Assembly: GCA_902805775.1 (NCBI GenBank)
Contig: CADCUB010000038.1
Span: forward strand, 1-46,524
Source: an uncultured Frankineae bacterium
GTDB taxonomy: Bacteria > Actinomycetota > Actinomycetes > Mycobacteriales > SCTD01
DNA: 46,524 nucleotides
Reading direction: 5' to 3'
Shown: piece by piece, positions 6,718-16,196 of the stretch
Numbering within the stretch: position 1 is the stretch's first letter
How the letters are laid out: each line of letters starts with the position of its first letter
Translations under genes and position numbers: made by a program
The notes under the pieces: model-generated
Told to the model about the DNA's origin: nothing
The model's input: the letters and a program-made list of their open reading frames with translations, nothing else
The model's database searches: none

Positions 6718-9315
6718 GTGACCACGACGCTGCCGGAGCCGTCGCGCACCCGGACGACCGATCTCGTCGAGGCGCTCGCCCGCCACGGCGACCGCACCGC
6801 CCTCGTCGACGGCGACGTCCTCGTCCCCTACGCCGACCTCGCCGAGCGTGTCGACCAGGTCCGCCGCAGGCTCGGCACCGCTCGCCGCCTGGTGGCCGTC
6901 CAGGCGGGCAGCTGCACCGCGTCGCTGGTCGCCTACCTCGGTGCCCTGGCCGCCGACTGCCCGGTCCTGCTCCTGCCGGCCGAGGGCAGCGCGGACCTGT
7001 CGCGCACGTACGACCCCGACGTGGTGCTGCACGCGGACGGCGGTCGCGTCACCGTGCAGGAGCGGCGCGCCGAGTCCGCGCACGTGCTGCACCCGGAGCT
7101 CGCGCTGCTGATGAGCACCTCGGGGTCGAGCGGCTCCCCCAAGCTGGTCCGGCTGTCCCGGGGCAACCTGCTCGCGAACGCCGCCGCCATCGTCGAGGCG
7201 CTGCACATCCGCCCCGACGACCGGGCCATCACCACGCTGCCGCTGCACTACTGCTACGGCCTGTCGGTGGTGCACAGCCACCTGCTGAGGGGCGCGGCGG
7301 TGGTGCTGACCGAGCGCTCGGTCCTCGACCCCGGCTTCTGGGAGCTGGTCCGGCGCACCGGCACGACGACCCTGCCGGCGGTGCCCTACACCTTCGACCT
7401 GCTGGAGCGGGCGGGGTTCGCCGAGCAGCACCTGCCGAGCCTGCGGACCGTGACCGTGGCGGGTGGCCGGCTCGCACCCGAGCGCGTGCGGGCCTACGCC
7501 GAGCTCGGCGCCCGGCGCGGCTGGGACCTGTACGTCATGTACGGCCAGACGGAGGCCACCGCGCGGATGGCGGTGCTGCCGGCCGCCCTGGCGCGCAGCC
7601 GCCCGCGCTCGATCGGGGCACCGGTGCCCGGCGGCACGTTCGAGCTCGCTCCCGTGCCGGGTCAGCCGGACGGCACCGGCGAGCTGGTCTACGACGGGCC
7701 GAACGTCATGCTCGGCTACGCCACGTCCCCGGCCGACCTCGCCCTCGGGCGCACCGTCGACCGGCTGCGCACCGGCGACCTCGCGCGCCGGGACGCCGAC
7801 GGGCTCTACGAGATCGTGGGCCGGCGCACTCGCTTCCTCAAGCTGTTCGGGCTGCGCCTGGACCAGGGCCACCTGGAGGAGCTGCTGCGGGGGCAGGGCC
7901 TGCGCGCCGCCGTCGAGCCGGTGGGTGCCGCGCGCCTCGACGAGCGGTCCCGTGCCGCCCGGCCCCGTGCAGCCCGACGCGGGGCCGGACGAGCGGGTGA
8001 CGAGCGGCTGGGCGTGCTGGTCGAAGCTCCGGCCGACGCCGAGCGCGTGCTGCACGACGTCGCGACCGCCGCCGGCCTGCCACGGCACGCCGTGGTGGTC
8101 CGCGTCGTCGACTCCCTGCCCCGGACCGCGTCGGGCAAGACCGACGGCGCGGCGGTCCGCTCGTTGCTCGCGACGCCGGTCGCGGCGCCGGTCCCGGCCT
8201 CCAGCCCCTCGCACGACACCGTCCGCGGGCTGTACGAGGAGCTGCTCGGCGTGCCGGTCCGCGACAGCGACACCTTCGCCGGCCTCGGCGGCGACTCGCT
8301 GACCTACGTGGAGATGTCCCTGCGGCTCGAGGACCTGCTGGACCGGGTCCCGGACGACTGGCCGACGCGCACGGTCGCCGAGCTGTCGCGACCTCCCGTC
8401 GCCGAGGCCCCGCGCCGGCGCCCGACGGCCGACACCAGCACGGTGCTGCGCGCGGTCGCGGTGGTGCTCGTCGTCGGCTCCCACTCCAACCTGTTCGACC
8501 TGCGGGGCGGCGCCCACCTGATGCTGCTGCTGGCCGGCTACAACCTGGCCCGCTTCCAGCTCGCCGCCGACCGGCCCGGCCGGGCCCGGTCGGTCCTGCG
8601 CAGCGTGCGGCGCGTCGCCGTACCGGCCGTGGTCTGGATCGGCGCCGTGACCCTGCTCGGCGGTCCGTACGACTGGTCGAACGTCCTGCTGCTCAACGCC
8701 GTCCTCGGGCCCTCCGACTTCGACCCGCGCTGGAGCTTCTGGTTCATCGAGGCCCTCGTCGCCCTGCTCCTGCTGGTGGCCGCCCTGCTGTCCGTACCGG
8801 CCCTCGACCGGTGGCAGCGCCGACATCCGTTCACCGCACCGCTGCTCCTGGTCGGCGTCGGGCTGCTCGTGCGCTTCGACGTCGTCGCCGTCCCCACCGG
8901 TCCGGACGGGCGCTTCACCGCGCAGGCGGTGCTGTGGCTGTTCGCCCTGGGCTGGGCCGCGGCCGCCGCGCGCACGCACGCCCAGCGCCTGCTCGTGGCC
9001 GCCCTCGGCGCCGCCGGGCTGTTCGGGTTCTTCGACGACGACGCCTCCCGTGGGCTCATCGTCCTCGGCGGGCTGCTGCTCGTGCTCGTGGCGACGAGGC
9101 TGCCCTGCCCGCCGGCGCTCAGCCGCCTCGCGGGTGTGCTGGCCACCAGCTCGCTCTACATCTACCTCACCCACTGGCAGGTCTACCCGAGGTGGGAGGA
9201 CTCGGTCCCGGCGCTGGCGCTCGGCGCCTCGCTCGTCGTCGGCGTCGCCTACGAGCGCCTGGTCGCCCTCGTCGGGGCGCACTGGCGGCGCGGGACCGCC
9301 CGGCGAGCCGGCTGA
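6718..9315 (+). CDS. Three-module protein: adenylation domain, carrier domain, membrane acyltransferase
   Basis: 865 residues in three modules. Residues 1 to about 490 are an ANL adenylating domain, with phosphate loop STSGSSGSPK (133-142), YGQTE (275-279), RTGD (about 351-354) and the C-terminal SGK lysine (K474). Residues about 495-560 are a carrier domain whose GGDSL gives the phosphopantetheine serine S527. Residues about 570-865 are a multi-helix membrane domain like acyltransferase-3 proteins, with VVGSHSN and GAHLMLLLAGYNL in its first helices. The chemistry suggested is activation of a carboxylic acid, loading on S527 and transfer by the membrane part, perhaps to an outer acceptor, formally like DltA-DltC-DltB in one chain. 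Substrate is unknown. An Arg-rich stretch near 405-420 looks like a linker. The start is leaderless-type GTG. Confidence 0.85.
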   Translation: MTTTLPEPSRTRTTDLVEALARHGDRTALVDGDVLVPYADLAERVDQVRRRLGTARRLVAVQAGSCTASLVAYLGALAADCPVLLLPAEGSADLSRTYDPDVVLHADGGRVTVQERRAESAHVLHPELALLMSTSGSSGSPKLVRLSRGNLLANAAAIVEALHIRPDDRAITTLPLHYCYGLSVVHSHLLRGAAVVLTERSVLDPGFWELVRRTGTTTLPAVPYTFDLLERAGFAEQHLPSLRTVTVAGGRLAPERVRAYAELGARRGWDLYVMYGQTEATARMAVLPAALARSRPRSIGAPVPGGTFELAPVPGQPDGTGELVYDGPNVMLGYATSPADLALGRTVDRLRTGDLARRDADGLYEIVGRRTRFLKLFGLRLDQGHLEELLRGQGLRAAVEPVGAARLDERSRAARPRAARRGAGRAGDERLGVLVEAPADAERVLHDVATAAGLPRHAVVVRVVDSLPRTASGKTDGAAVRSLLATPVAAPVPASSPSHDTVRGLYEELLGVPVRDSDTFAGLGGDSLTYVEMSLRLEDLLDRVPDDWPTRTVAELSRPPVAEAPRRRPTADTSTVLRAVAVVLVVGSHSNLFDLRGGAHLMLLLAGYNLARFQLAADRPGRARSVLRSVRRVAVPAVVWIGAVTLLGGPYDWSNVLLLNAVLGPSDFDPRWSFWFIEALVALLLLVAALLSVPALDRWQRRHPFTAPLLLVGVGLLVRFDVVAVPTGPDGRFTAQAVLWLFALGWAAAAARTHAQRLLVAALGAAGLFGFFDDDASRGLIVLGGLLLVLVATRLPCPPALSRLAGVLATSSLYIYLTHWQVYPRWEDSVPALALGASLVVGVAYERLVALVGAHWRRGTARRAG

Positions 9316-9379
9316 GCTCCCCTCCCGCGGCGGCGGGGAAAGGGCTCGTGCGACCGGACGGGCCGGTCCACACTGACCC

Positions 9380-10876
9380 GTGCTCCTGACGATCACCACC
9401 ACGCACGTCCCGGCGACCGACCTCGGCTTCCTGCTGCACAAGAACCCGGCACGGGCGCAGAGCACGAGCGTGTCCGTCGGCACCGCCCACGTGCTCTACC
9501 CGGAGGCGACCGAGTCGCGGTGCACGGCGGCGCTGCTGCTGGAGGTCGACCCGATCGCCCTCGTCCGCGGACGCAGCGGGACGCGGGGCGGGAGCGGCCC
9601 GGAGGCGTTCACGCTCGGGCAGTACGTCAACGACCGGCCGTACGCCGCCTCGAGCCTGCTCGCCGTCGCGCTCGGCAGGGTCTTCGCGAGCGCCCGCCGA
9701 GGGACGAGCAAGGAGCGTCCCGAGCTGGCCGGGACGCCGATCCCGCTCGAGGTCGCGCTGCCCGCACTGTCCTGCCGCGGCGGCGCGGCGATGGTGGAGC
9801 GCTTCTTCGCACCGCTCGGCTGGTCGGTGGACGCGGCGCCCGTCCCGCTGGACGACGCGGCCGACTGGGGCGACAGCCGGTACGTCCGGGTGCGTCTGAC
9901 CGGGACGCTGCGGGTCGCCGACGCCCTCAACCACCTCTACGTCGCCCTGCCCGTGCTCGACGACAGCAAGCACTACTGGGTCAGCCCGGAGGAGGTCGAC
10001 AAGCTGCTGCGGGCGGGCGCCGGCTGGCTCGCCGACCACCCGGACCGCGAGCTCATCACCCGGCGCTACCTGGCGCACAAGGGCGCCCTGGCCCGGCAGG
10101 CGATGGCGCGCCTCGCGGAGGTCGACGACTCGGACCCCGACGCGCTCGACGACGCGACGGCCCCTGCCCGCACCGCCGCCCCGGCGCCGGGCGAGGACGA
10201 CCTCGAGGTCCCGGACCGGCCCGTCCCGCTCGCCCTGCTGCGGCACGGCGCCGTCCTCGCCGCCCTGCGCTCGGCGGGGGCGCGTCGGGTGGTCGACCTC
10301 GGCTGCGGGTCCGGCGCGCTGCTCCCGGCGCTGCTGGCCGAACCCGCGTTCACCGAGGTCGTCGGCGTCGACGTCAGCGCACGCGCGCTGGAGGAGGCCG
10401 CCCGCAGGCTGCGCCTGGACCGCATGCCCGAGCGGCGGCGGGAGCGGCTCCGGCTGCTGCAGGGCTCGCTCACCTACGCCGACCGGCGCCTGGCCGGCTA
10501 CGACGCGGCCGTGCTGATGGAGGTCGTCGAGCACCTCGACCCCGACCGGCTGCCCGCGCTGGAGCACGCGGTCTTCGCCGTCGCCCGCCCGGCCACCGTC
10601 ATCGTCACCACCCCGAACGTCGAGCACAACGTGCGCTACGCCGACCTCGCGGCGGGCGTGCTGCGCCACCGCGACCACAGGTTCGAGTGGACCCGGCGGG
10701 AGTTCGCCTCGTGGGTGCAGCGCGTCGCGTCCGCCTCGGGCTACGACGTCCGGCTCCTGCCGGTCGGCGTCGACGACCCGGAGGTCGGCCCGCCGACGTC
10801 GATGGCGGTGTTCACGCGCAGCAGCGCCGACGACGGGTCGACGCCGAGCGGCGTGACCCGGGGCGATGTCGCATGA
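9380..10876 (+). CDS. hen1: 3'-terminal RNA ribose 2'-O-methyltransferase Hen1
   Basis: A protein of 498 residues, the size of bacterial Hen1. It adds a 2'-O-methyl group at the 3' end of the broken RNA before ligation, so that the repaired site resists renewed cleavage. Residues 1 to about 240 are the N-terminal Hen1 domain (begins MLLTITTTHVPATDLGFLLHKNP). The methyltransferase follows: VVDLGCGSG with D306 binds SAM, and EVVEHLD (E381, E384, H385) with the later His of RDHRFEWTR makes the metal site used for 2'-O-methylation. The GTG start is preceded by CACACT five bases upstream and no ribosome binding site, compatible with a leaderless mRNA. The stop overlaps the pnkp start in ATGA, so the two are translationally coupled. 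Confidence 0.94.
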   Translation: MLLTITTTHVPATDLGFLLHKNPARAQSTSVSVGTAHVLYPEATESRCTAALLLEVDPIALVRGRSGTRGGSGPEAFTLGQYVNDRPYAASSLLAVALGRVFASARRGTSKERPELAGTPIPLEVALPALSCRGGAAMVERFFAPLGWSVDAAPVPLDDAADWGDSRYVRVRLTGTLRVADALNHLYVALPVLDDSKHYWVSPEEVDKLLRAGAGWLADHPDRELITRRYLAHKGALARQAMARLAEVDDSDPDALDDATAPARTAAPAPGEDDLEVPDRPVPLALLRHGAVLAALRSAGARRVVDLGCGSGALLPALLAEPAFTEVVGVDVSARALEEAARRLRLDRMPERRRERLRLLQGSLTYADRRLAGYDAAVLMEVVEHLDPDRLPALEHAVFAVARPATVIVTTPNVEHNVRYADLAAGVLRHRDHRFEWTRREFASWVQRVASASGYDVRLLPVGVDDPEVGPPTSMAVFTRSSADDGSTPSGVTRGDVA

Positions 10877-13491
10877 GCAGCGCACCGGACACCGACTCGC
10901 GCCCCTCGCCGGACCGGGCGCCCGTGCTGGCCCTGCCGGACCTGTGCCTGGTCGTGCTGGTCGGCATCTCGGGCAGCGGCAAGAGCACCTTCGCCCGTAC
11001 GCACTTCCGGCCCACGCAGGTCCTGTCCAGCGACGTCTGCCGCGGGCTGGTGGCGGACGACGAGAACGACCAGGCGGCGACGCCGGCGGCCTTCGCCCTG
11101 CTGCACCACATCGCCGCGACCCGCCTGCGCAGGGGGCGCCTGACGGTCGTCGACGCGACGAACGTCAAGAAGGAGGATCGCGCGACCCTGGTCCAGCTGG
11201 CCCGCGACCACGACGTGCTGCCGGTCGCGGTCGTCCTCGACGTGCCGGAGAGCGTGGCGATGGCGCGCAACGCCGACCGCACGGACCGCGACCTGCCGGC
11301 GGGCGTCCTGCGCCGGCAGCGGGCCGACCTGCGCCGGGGCCTGCGCGGGCTGTCCCGCGAGGGCTTCCGCAAGGTGCACGTCCTCGACGGCGTCGAGCAG
11401 GTCCTCGCCGCCACGATCACCTACGAGCGGCAGTACAACGACCGCCGCGACGACCGCGGTCCGTTCGACGTCGTCGGCGACGTGCACGGCTGCCGCGCCG
11501 AGCTCGAGGCGCTGCTCGTCGAGCTCGGCTACACCCTCGCCCGGGACGAGCACGCACGCCCGGTCGACGCCGTGCACCCGCAGGGCCGACGGGCGCTGTT
11601 CCTCGGCGACCTCGTCGACCGCGGTCCCGACTCCCCCGGTGTCCTGCGCCTCGTGATGGGCATGGTGGCGGCCGGCCACGCCCTGGCGGTGCCGGGCAAC
11701 CACGAGAACAAGCTCGTCCGGGCGCTGCGCGGGCGCAACGTCCGGGTCAGCCACGGCCTGGAGACGACCCTCGCGCAGCTGCAGGGCGAGACCCCCGAGT
11801 TCCGCAGGCAGGTGGAGGACTTCTGCTACGGGCTCGTCAGCCACTACGTGCTCGACGACGGCAAGCTGGTGGTCGCGCACGCCGGGCTCAAGGAGTCGCT
11901 GCAGGGCCGGGCCAGCGCCCGCGTCCGCGACTTCGCCCTCTACGGCGAGACGACCGGTGAGACCGACGAGTTCGGCCTGCCGGTCCGCTACCCCTGGGCG
12001 GACGAGTACCGCGGCCGCGCCACCGTCCTGTACGGGCACACGCCGGTCCCGACGCCGGAGTGGGTCAACGGCACCCTGTGCCTGGACACCGGGTGCGTCT
12101 TCGGCGGACGGCTGACCGCGCTGCGCTACCCCGAGCGGACGCTGGTCAGCGTGCCGGCAGCCCGCACCTACTACGCGCCGGCCCGTCCGTTCCTGCCCGG
12201 CGACGGGCCCGGCTCCGCCGCCCCGCCGCAGCAGGCCGCTCAGAAGCGGGACGCGCAGGTGCTCGACATCGACGACGTGCTCGGCAAGCGCGTCGTCGAG
12301 ACGCGGTACGGCGGGCGGGTCACCGTGCGGGAGGAGAACGCCGCGGCGGCGATCGAGGTCATGAGCCGCTTCGCACTGCCCCCGGCGCAGCTGCTGTACC
12401 TGCCGCCGACCATGAGCCCGTCGGCCACCACTGCCGTGCCCGGGCTGCTCGAGCACCCCGCGGAGGCCTTCGCCCACTACCGGGCAGAGGGCGTCGCGCA
12501 CGTCGTCTGCCAGGAGAAGCACATGGGCTCGCGGGCCGTCGCCCTCGTGCGGCGCAGCGACCTCAGCGGCGACGACAGCCGCCCACCGGAGCAGCGGGGC
12601 GCGGTGCACAGCCGGACCGGGCGGGCGTTCTTCGCCGACCGCGCGCTGACCGGTGCGTTCCTGGCGCGGCTCGCCCGTGCGGTCGAGACGGCGGGGCTGT
12701 TCGACGAGCTCGACACCGACTGGCTGCTGCTCGACGCCGAGCTGCTGCCCTGGTCGGCCAAGGCCGGCGAGCTCGTCCGCAGCCAGTACGCCGCGGTGGG
12801 CGCGGCCGCGCGCGCAGCCGTCCCGGCCGCTGTCGCGGTGCTGGAGCAGGCCGCCGCACGTGGTCTGGACGTGTCCGGTCAGCTCGAGCTCCAGCGCGCG
12901 CGGGCCGCCGACGCCCTCGCCTTCACGCAGGCCTACCGGCGCTACTGCTGGCCCACCGACGGTCTCGACGGGCTGGCCCTGGCGCCGTTCCAGGTCCTCG
13001 CCTGCGAGGGACGGACCTTCTCCGACCGCGACCACGCCTGGCACCTCGCGGTCGGGGACCGGCTCGCCGACGCCGACCCCGGACTGGTGCGGCGCACCGA
13101 GCACCGCGCCGTCGACGTCACCGACCCGGCCGACGAGGCTGCTGCCACGGCCTGGTGGACGGCGCTCACCGAGGCAGGCGGCGAGGGCATGGTGGTCAAG
13201 CCCGCTGCGAACCTCGTCCGCGGCCGCAAGGGCCTGGTCCAGCCGGGTCTCAAGGTCCGCGGACGGGAGTACCTGCGGATCGTCTACGGCCCGGACTACA
13301 CCCGCCCCGAGCACCTCGAGCGGCTGCGCGAGCGCCACCTGGGCCGCAAGCGCGGCCTCGCCCTGCGGGAGTACGCCCTCGGGCTGGAGGCGCTGGAGCG
13401 GGCTGCTGCCGGCGAGCCGCTGTGGCGCGTGCACGAGTGCGTGTTCGCGGTGCTGGCGCTGGAGTCGGAGCCGGTGGACCCGAGGCTGTGA
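10873..13491 (+). CDS. pnkp: Polynucleotide kinase-phosphatase-ligase Pnkp
   Basis: A protein of 872 residues with three catalytic modules that heal and seal broken RNA. The N-terminal 5' kinase has P-loop GISGSGKST at residues 31-39. The central calcineurin-like 2',3' phosphatase has GDVHG (D203, H205), GDLVDRGPDS and GNHE. The C-terminal ligase/adenylyltransferase has EKHMGSR with the AMP-accepting lysine K549, and EGMVVKP near residue 775. In the known clostridial system Pnkp and Hen1 form one complex that repairs tRNA cut by ribotoxins. The ATG at 10873 overlaps the Hen1 stop by four bases. All catalytic motifs I can check are present. Confidence 0.95.
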   Translation: MSSAPDTDSRPSPDRAPVLALPDLCLVVLVGISGSGKSTFARTHFRPTQVLSSDVCRGLVADDENDQAATPAAFALLHHIAATRLRRGRLTVVDATNVKKEDRATLVQLARDHDVLPVAVVLDVPESVAMARNADRTDRDLPAGVLRRQRADLRRGLRGLSREGFRKVHVLDGVEQVLAATITYERQYNDRRDDRGPFDVVGDVHGCRAELEALLVELGYTLARDEHARPVDAVHPQGRRALFLGDLVDRGPDSPGVLRLVMGMVAAGHALAVPGNHENKLVRALRGRNVRVSHGLETTLAQLQGETPEFRRQVEDFCYGLVSHYVLDDGKLVVAHAGLKESLQGRASARVRDFALYGETTGETDEFGLPVRYPWADEYRGRATVLYGHTPVPTPEWVNGTLCLDTGCVFGGRLTALRYPERTLVSVPAARTYYAPARPFLPGDGPGSAAPPQQAAQKRDAQVLDIDDVLGKRVVETRYGGRVTVREENAAAAIEVMSRFALPPAQLLYLPPTMSPSATTAVPGLLEHPAEAFAHYRAEGVAHVVCQEKHMGSRAVALVRRSDLSGDDSRPPEQRGAVHSRTGRAFFADRALTGAFLARLARAVETAGLFDELDTDWLLLDAELLPWSAKAGELVRSQYAAVGAAARAAVPAAVAVLEQAAARGLDVSGQLELQRARAADALAFTQAYRRYCWPTDGLDGLALAPFQVLACEGRTFSDRDHAWHLAVGDRLADADPGLVRRTEHRAVDVTDPADEAAATAWWTALTEAGGEGMVVKPAANLVRGRKGLVQPGLKVRGREYLRIVYGPDYTRPEHLERLRERHLGRKRGLALREYALGLEALERAAAGEPLWRVHECVFAVLALESEPVDPRL

Positions 13492-13585
13492 CACCGGCCA
13501 GCCGGCACCCGCTGCTCGACTGCTGCCCGAGGGCCTTGCGGGCGCGGGCGCCGGGACGTGCGGCCTCGGCGCGGGCGCCGTGCGG

Positions 13586-15733
13586 TCAGGCGGCCTCGGC
13601 GCGCAGCGCGTCGGTCAGCAGGGTGACCAGGGCCTCGAGCTGGACGTCGACCGACGAGGTGAGCTCCTCGTCGGAGCCGTCGAGGGCGCGTGCGGCGAGC
13701 CCGGCCTTGCTGTCGATCAGCTCGGCGATGCGCGCGTCGATGGTCTGGGCGGCGATGATGCGCCAGGCCGTGACCGGCTGGTCCTGCCCGATCCGGTGCA
13801 CGCGGTCGATCGCCTGCGTCTGCTCGGCGTCGGTCCAGGACAGCTCGGCCAGCACGACGTCGGAGGCCACCTGCAGGTTCAGCCCGACACCCGCGGCCAT
13901 CAACGAGCAGACCACGACCGCGACCTCGGGGTCGCCCACGAACGCGTCGATGCTCTGCTGGCGGGCGCGGGGAGTCTGGTCGCCCCGGATCGAGGCGTAG
14001 CCGATCCCCCGGCGCTCGAAGACCTCCTCGGCGGCGTCCATGACGTCGACGTGCTTGGCGAAGAAGACGACCTTGCCGACGTTGCGCGCCAGCTGGGCGG
14101 CGTAGTCGGCGGCCAGCACCGCCTTGGCCTGGCCGATGCGGCGCATCATCGTGAAGACGTTCTCGCCGCTGCTGTCCTCGTCGGTGTCCTGGCGCTCCCA
14201 GGCCGCCACGCGACGGACCAGGTCGGCGTCGATGCCCTCGACGACGACGCCCGGCGAACGCGCCTCGAGCGCGCTGCGGTAGCGCTTGACGAGGCGGCGC
14301 GCGAGCAGGCGCTCGGCGTCGCGGATCGAGCGTCCGAGGGCGCCCTCGAGCTCGACCGGCAGGTCGGCGATCCGCCGGGCCGGGATGTCGGCGGCGACGT
14401 CGACCTTGCGCCGCCGCACGATGCCCAGCTCGATCACGGCGGCGCGCGCCGCCGGGTAGAAGCCCCGGTCGACCGGCGTGAGGCCGTTGCGCTCCAGCGC
14501 CGCCATGAGCTCGGCGCCGGGCTCGTCGTCGCGGATCCAGCCGAGGAACTCCCAGATGGCGAGGAAGTCCTCGATGTCGTTGATGAGCGGCGTGCCCGTC
14601 AGGGCCATGAGCAGGGGCCGCAGGGTGCGCGTACGGATCCGCTCGGAGAGCTCGAGCACGTGGCGCGAGCGCTGCGACTCCTTGTTCTTGATGAAGTGCG
14701 CCTCGTCGACGACCATCCCGCGGAACCCGAAGGTCCCCAGCCAGCCGACGTGCCGGTCGAGGATGTCGTAGTTGACGACCACGACGTCGGAGAACGCGTC
14801 GACGCCGTGCCCGTCCCCGTGGACGACCGTGGCCGGCCGCGACGGGGTCCACAGCCCCGTCTCGCGGGCCCAGTTGGTCTTGACGACGTTGGGCACCACG
14901 ACGAGCAGCGGGTAGGCCTCCGCGGCCTCCGCGGCCAGCAGCGCCTGAGCGGTCTTGCCCAGCCCGGGCTCGTCGGCCAGCAGGAACGTGCGGTGGCCCG
15001 CGGCGGCTGCCGCGACCACCCGCGCCTGGTGAGGCATGAGCAGCCGGCCGCCGGACGCCTCGAGAGGGGCCGGCTCGGGCAGCTGCATGCACGACGGCGC
15101 TCCGCCGGAGGCCTGCTCGAACGAGCGCAGCAGCGGTCCCAGCAGCTCCCAGGTCGCGAGCAGCCGCGGACCCGGCGCCGCCGGGGCCGGACGGGCCGCC
15201 GAGTAGTCGGGCTCCAGGAAGGGGTTGGCCAGCTGCCGGGAGATCACCGACTGCGGGACGACCTGCCGCTCCGCGCGCGGGGAGGGCGCGACGGCCGCCT
15301 CCGCCGAGGGGACGGCCGCCTCGGGTGCGGGGGCGATGCCGGCCGCCTCGCGCAGCTCGCGCAGGGCGTACCGGGTCTCGGCGAGCACGTCGGTGTCCGG
15401 CGCCAGCAGGGCGAGCAGGGAGGCGTCGCGCGGTGCGGTCCTGGCCAGCACGGCCGCGACGCCGTCCAGGCGCTTGAGCTGCTCGCTGCGGCGGGCACCG
15501 TTGGTCTCGTCCGCCTGGATCCGGGCCCGCTCCTCGCGGATCAGCAGGGCCACGGCCTGGAAGGTCCCACGGACCGACGGTCCGACCCGACCGCGCTCCA
15601 CCGCCACCTGCACGTCGCTGACCGCGGACGCGAGCACCGGCAGCACGCCTCGCTCGCCGCGCTCCCAGCTGCGCCGGGGCTGCGGGCGCCGGGACGCGTT
15701 GGCTCGCGGCGAACGGCTCTCCCGACCGGCCAC
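13586..15733 (-). CDS. SNF2-family DEAD/DEAH-box helicase
   Basis: A Swi2/Snf2-type ATPase of 715 residues. The N-terminal 215 residues are poorly conserved. They are followed by a helicase core with Walker A DEPGLGKT (K260), DEAH (343-346), LTGTPLIND, and in the second RecA domain SLMAAGVGLNLQ and QAIDRVHRIGQ. Such proteins move along double-stranded DNA or remodel DNA-bound proteins; the partner is unknown here. GTG at 15733 was chosen because GGAGGAGG lies six to seven bases upstream and the longer frame is low-complexity. It converges with pnkp with 94 bases between stops, so it is not in that operon, although neighbourhood with RNA repair genes may be meaningful. Confidence 0.88.
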   Translation of the reverse strand: MAGRESRSPRANASRRPQPRRSWERGERGVLPVLASAVSDVQVAVERGRVGPSVRGTFQAVALLIREERARIQADETNGARRSEQLKRLDGVAAVLARTAPRDASLLALLAPDTDVLAETRYALRELREAAGIAPAPEAAVPSAEAAVAPSPRAERQVVPQSVISRQLANPFLEPDYSAARPAPAAPGPRLLATWELLGPLLRSFEQASGGAPSCMQLPEPAPLEASGGRLLMPHQARVVAAAAAGHRTFLLADEPGLGKTAQALLAAEAAEAYPLLVVVPNVVKTNWARETGLWTPSRPATVVHGDGHGVDAFSDVVVVNYDILDRHVGWLGTFGFRGMVVDEAHFIKNKESQRSRHVLELSERIRTRTLRPLLMALTGTPLINDIEDFLAIWEFLGWIRDDEPGAELMAALERNGLTPVDRGFYPAARAAVIELGIVRRRKVDVAADIPARRIADLPVELEGALGRSIRDAERLLARRLVKRYRSALEARSPGVVVEGIDADLVRRVAAWERQDTDEDSSGENVFTMMRRIGQAKAVLAADYAAQLARNVGKVVFFAKHVDVMDAAEEVFERRGIGYASIRGDQTPRARQQSIDAFVGDPEVAVVVCSLMAAGVGLNLQVASDVVLAELSWTDAEQTQAIDRVHRIGQDQPVTAWRIIAAQTIDARIAELIDSKAGLAARALDGSDEELTSSVDVQLEALVTLLTDALRAEAA

Positions 15734-16196
15734 GCGTCCTCCTCCGATGTCACGACCTGCAGACCTGCGACCGCGTAGCGCCTCGTCCACGGCGCCGCTG
15801 TCTCGACGCACCCGGGCAGGTCCTGCGGCCGCGCTGCGCCCGCCGGTGTCCGGCGTCCGCGCCGAGACGGCGACCGGCCGGGGCGATCGGCACCGCCATG
15901 ACGAGCGGGGTGCCGGTGCCGCGGCCCTGCAGCGAGGGCATCGGACCGGTGATCGCCGTCCGTGGCTCGCCGGGAGGCGGGTCACGAGGCCGAGCGGACG
16001 CCCCCCACACTACGCGCACGCGCGGTGCACGGCCGGTGGACACCCGCCGCAGGCTCAGCGGTGCCGGCCACGGTCGGCGCCCGCCCGGCCCTGCGTCCGC
16101 CACCGCTGCAACCCGGACCGGTGAGCACTTGTGATCACACCGGCCCACCCGGCCGGATCATGGTGCTGCGCCGATCGAGAGGCCAGCCTGTCGGAC
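15734..16196. other. Intergenic stretch without a supported gene
   Basis: 463 bases between the divergent starts of the SNF2 helicase and the O-methyltransferase. Open frames here are Arg/Pro/Gly-rich and look like shadows of GC-rich DNA. The ribosome binding site of the helicase lies at its left end. A perfect 10-bp palindrome (TGTGATCACA) is at 16130-16139, 57 bases before the methyltransferase start. No convincing -10/-35 pair was found. Confidence 0.5.

Noticed and set aside
10741-13494. Minus-strand open frame of 917 codons opposite pnkp
   Set aside because: Low-complexity antisense frame; the plus-strand Pnkp carries every catalytic motif.
12653-15778. Plus-strand open frame of 1041 codons across the pnkp/SNF2 junction
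   Set aside because: Spans two convergent real genes in the wrong frames with no domain match.
16130-16139. Palindrome TGTGATCACA as a Crp/GlxR site
   Set aside because: The half-sites match but the usual six-base spacer is missing, so it does not fit the known operator layout.
15750-16148. Possible small minus-strand gene between SNF2 and the O-methyltransferase
   Set aside because: Pro/Arg/Gly-rich, no ribosome binding site, no recognisable motif.
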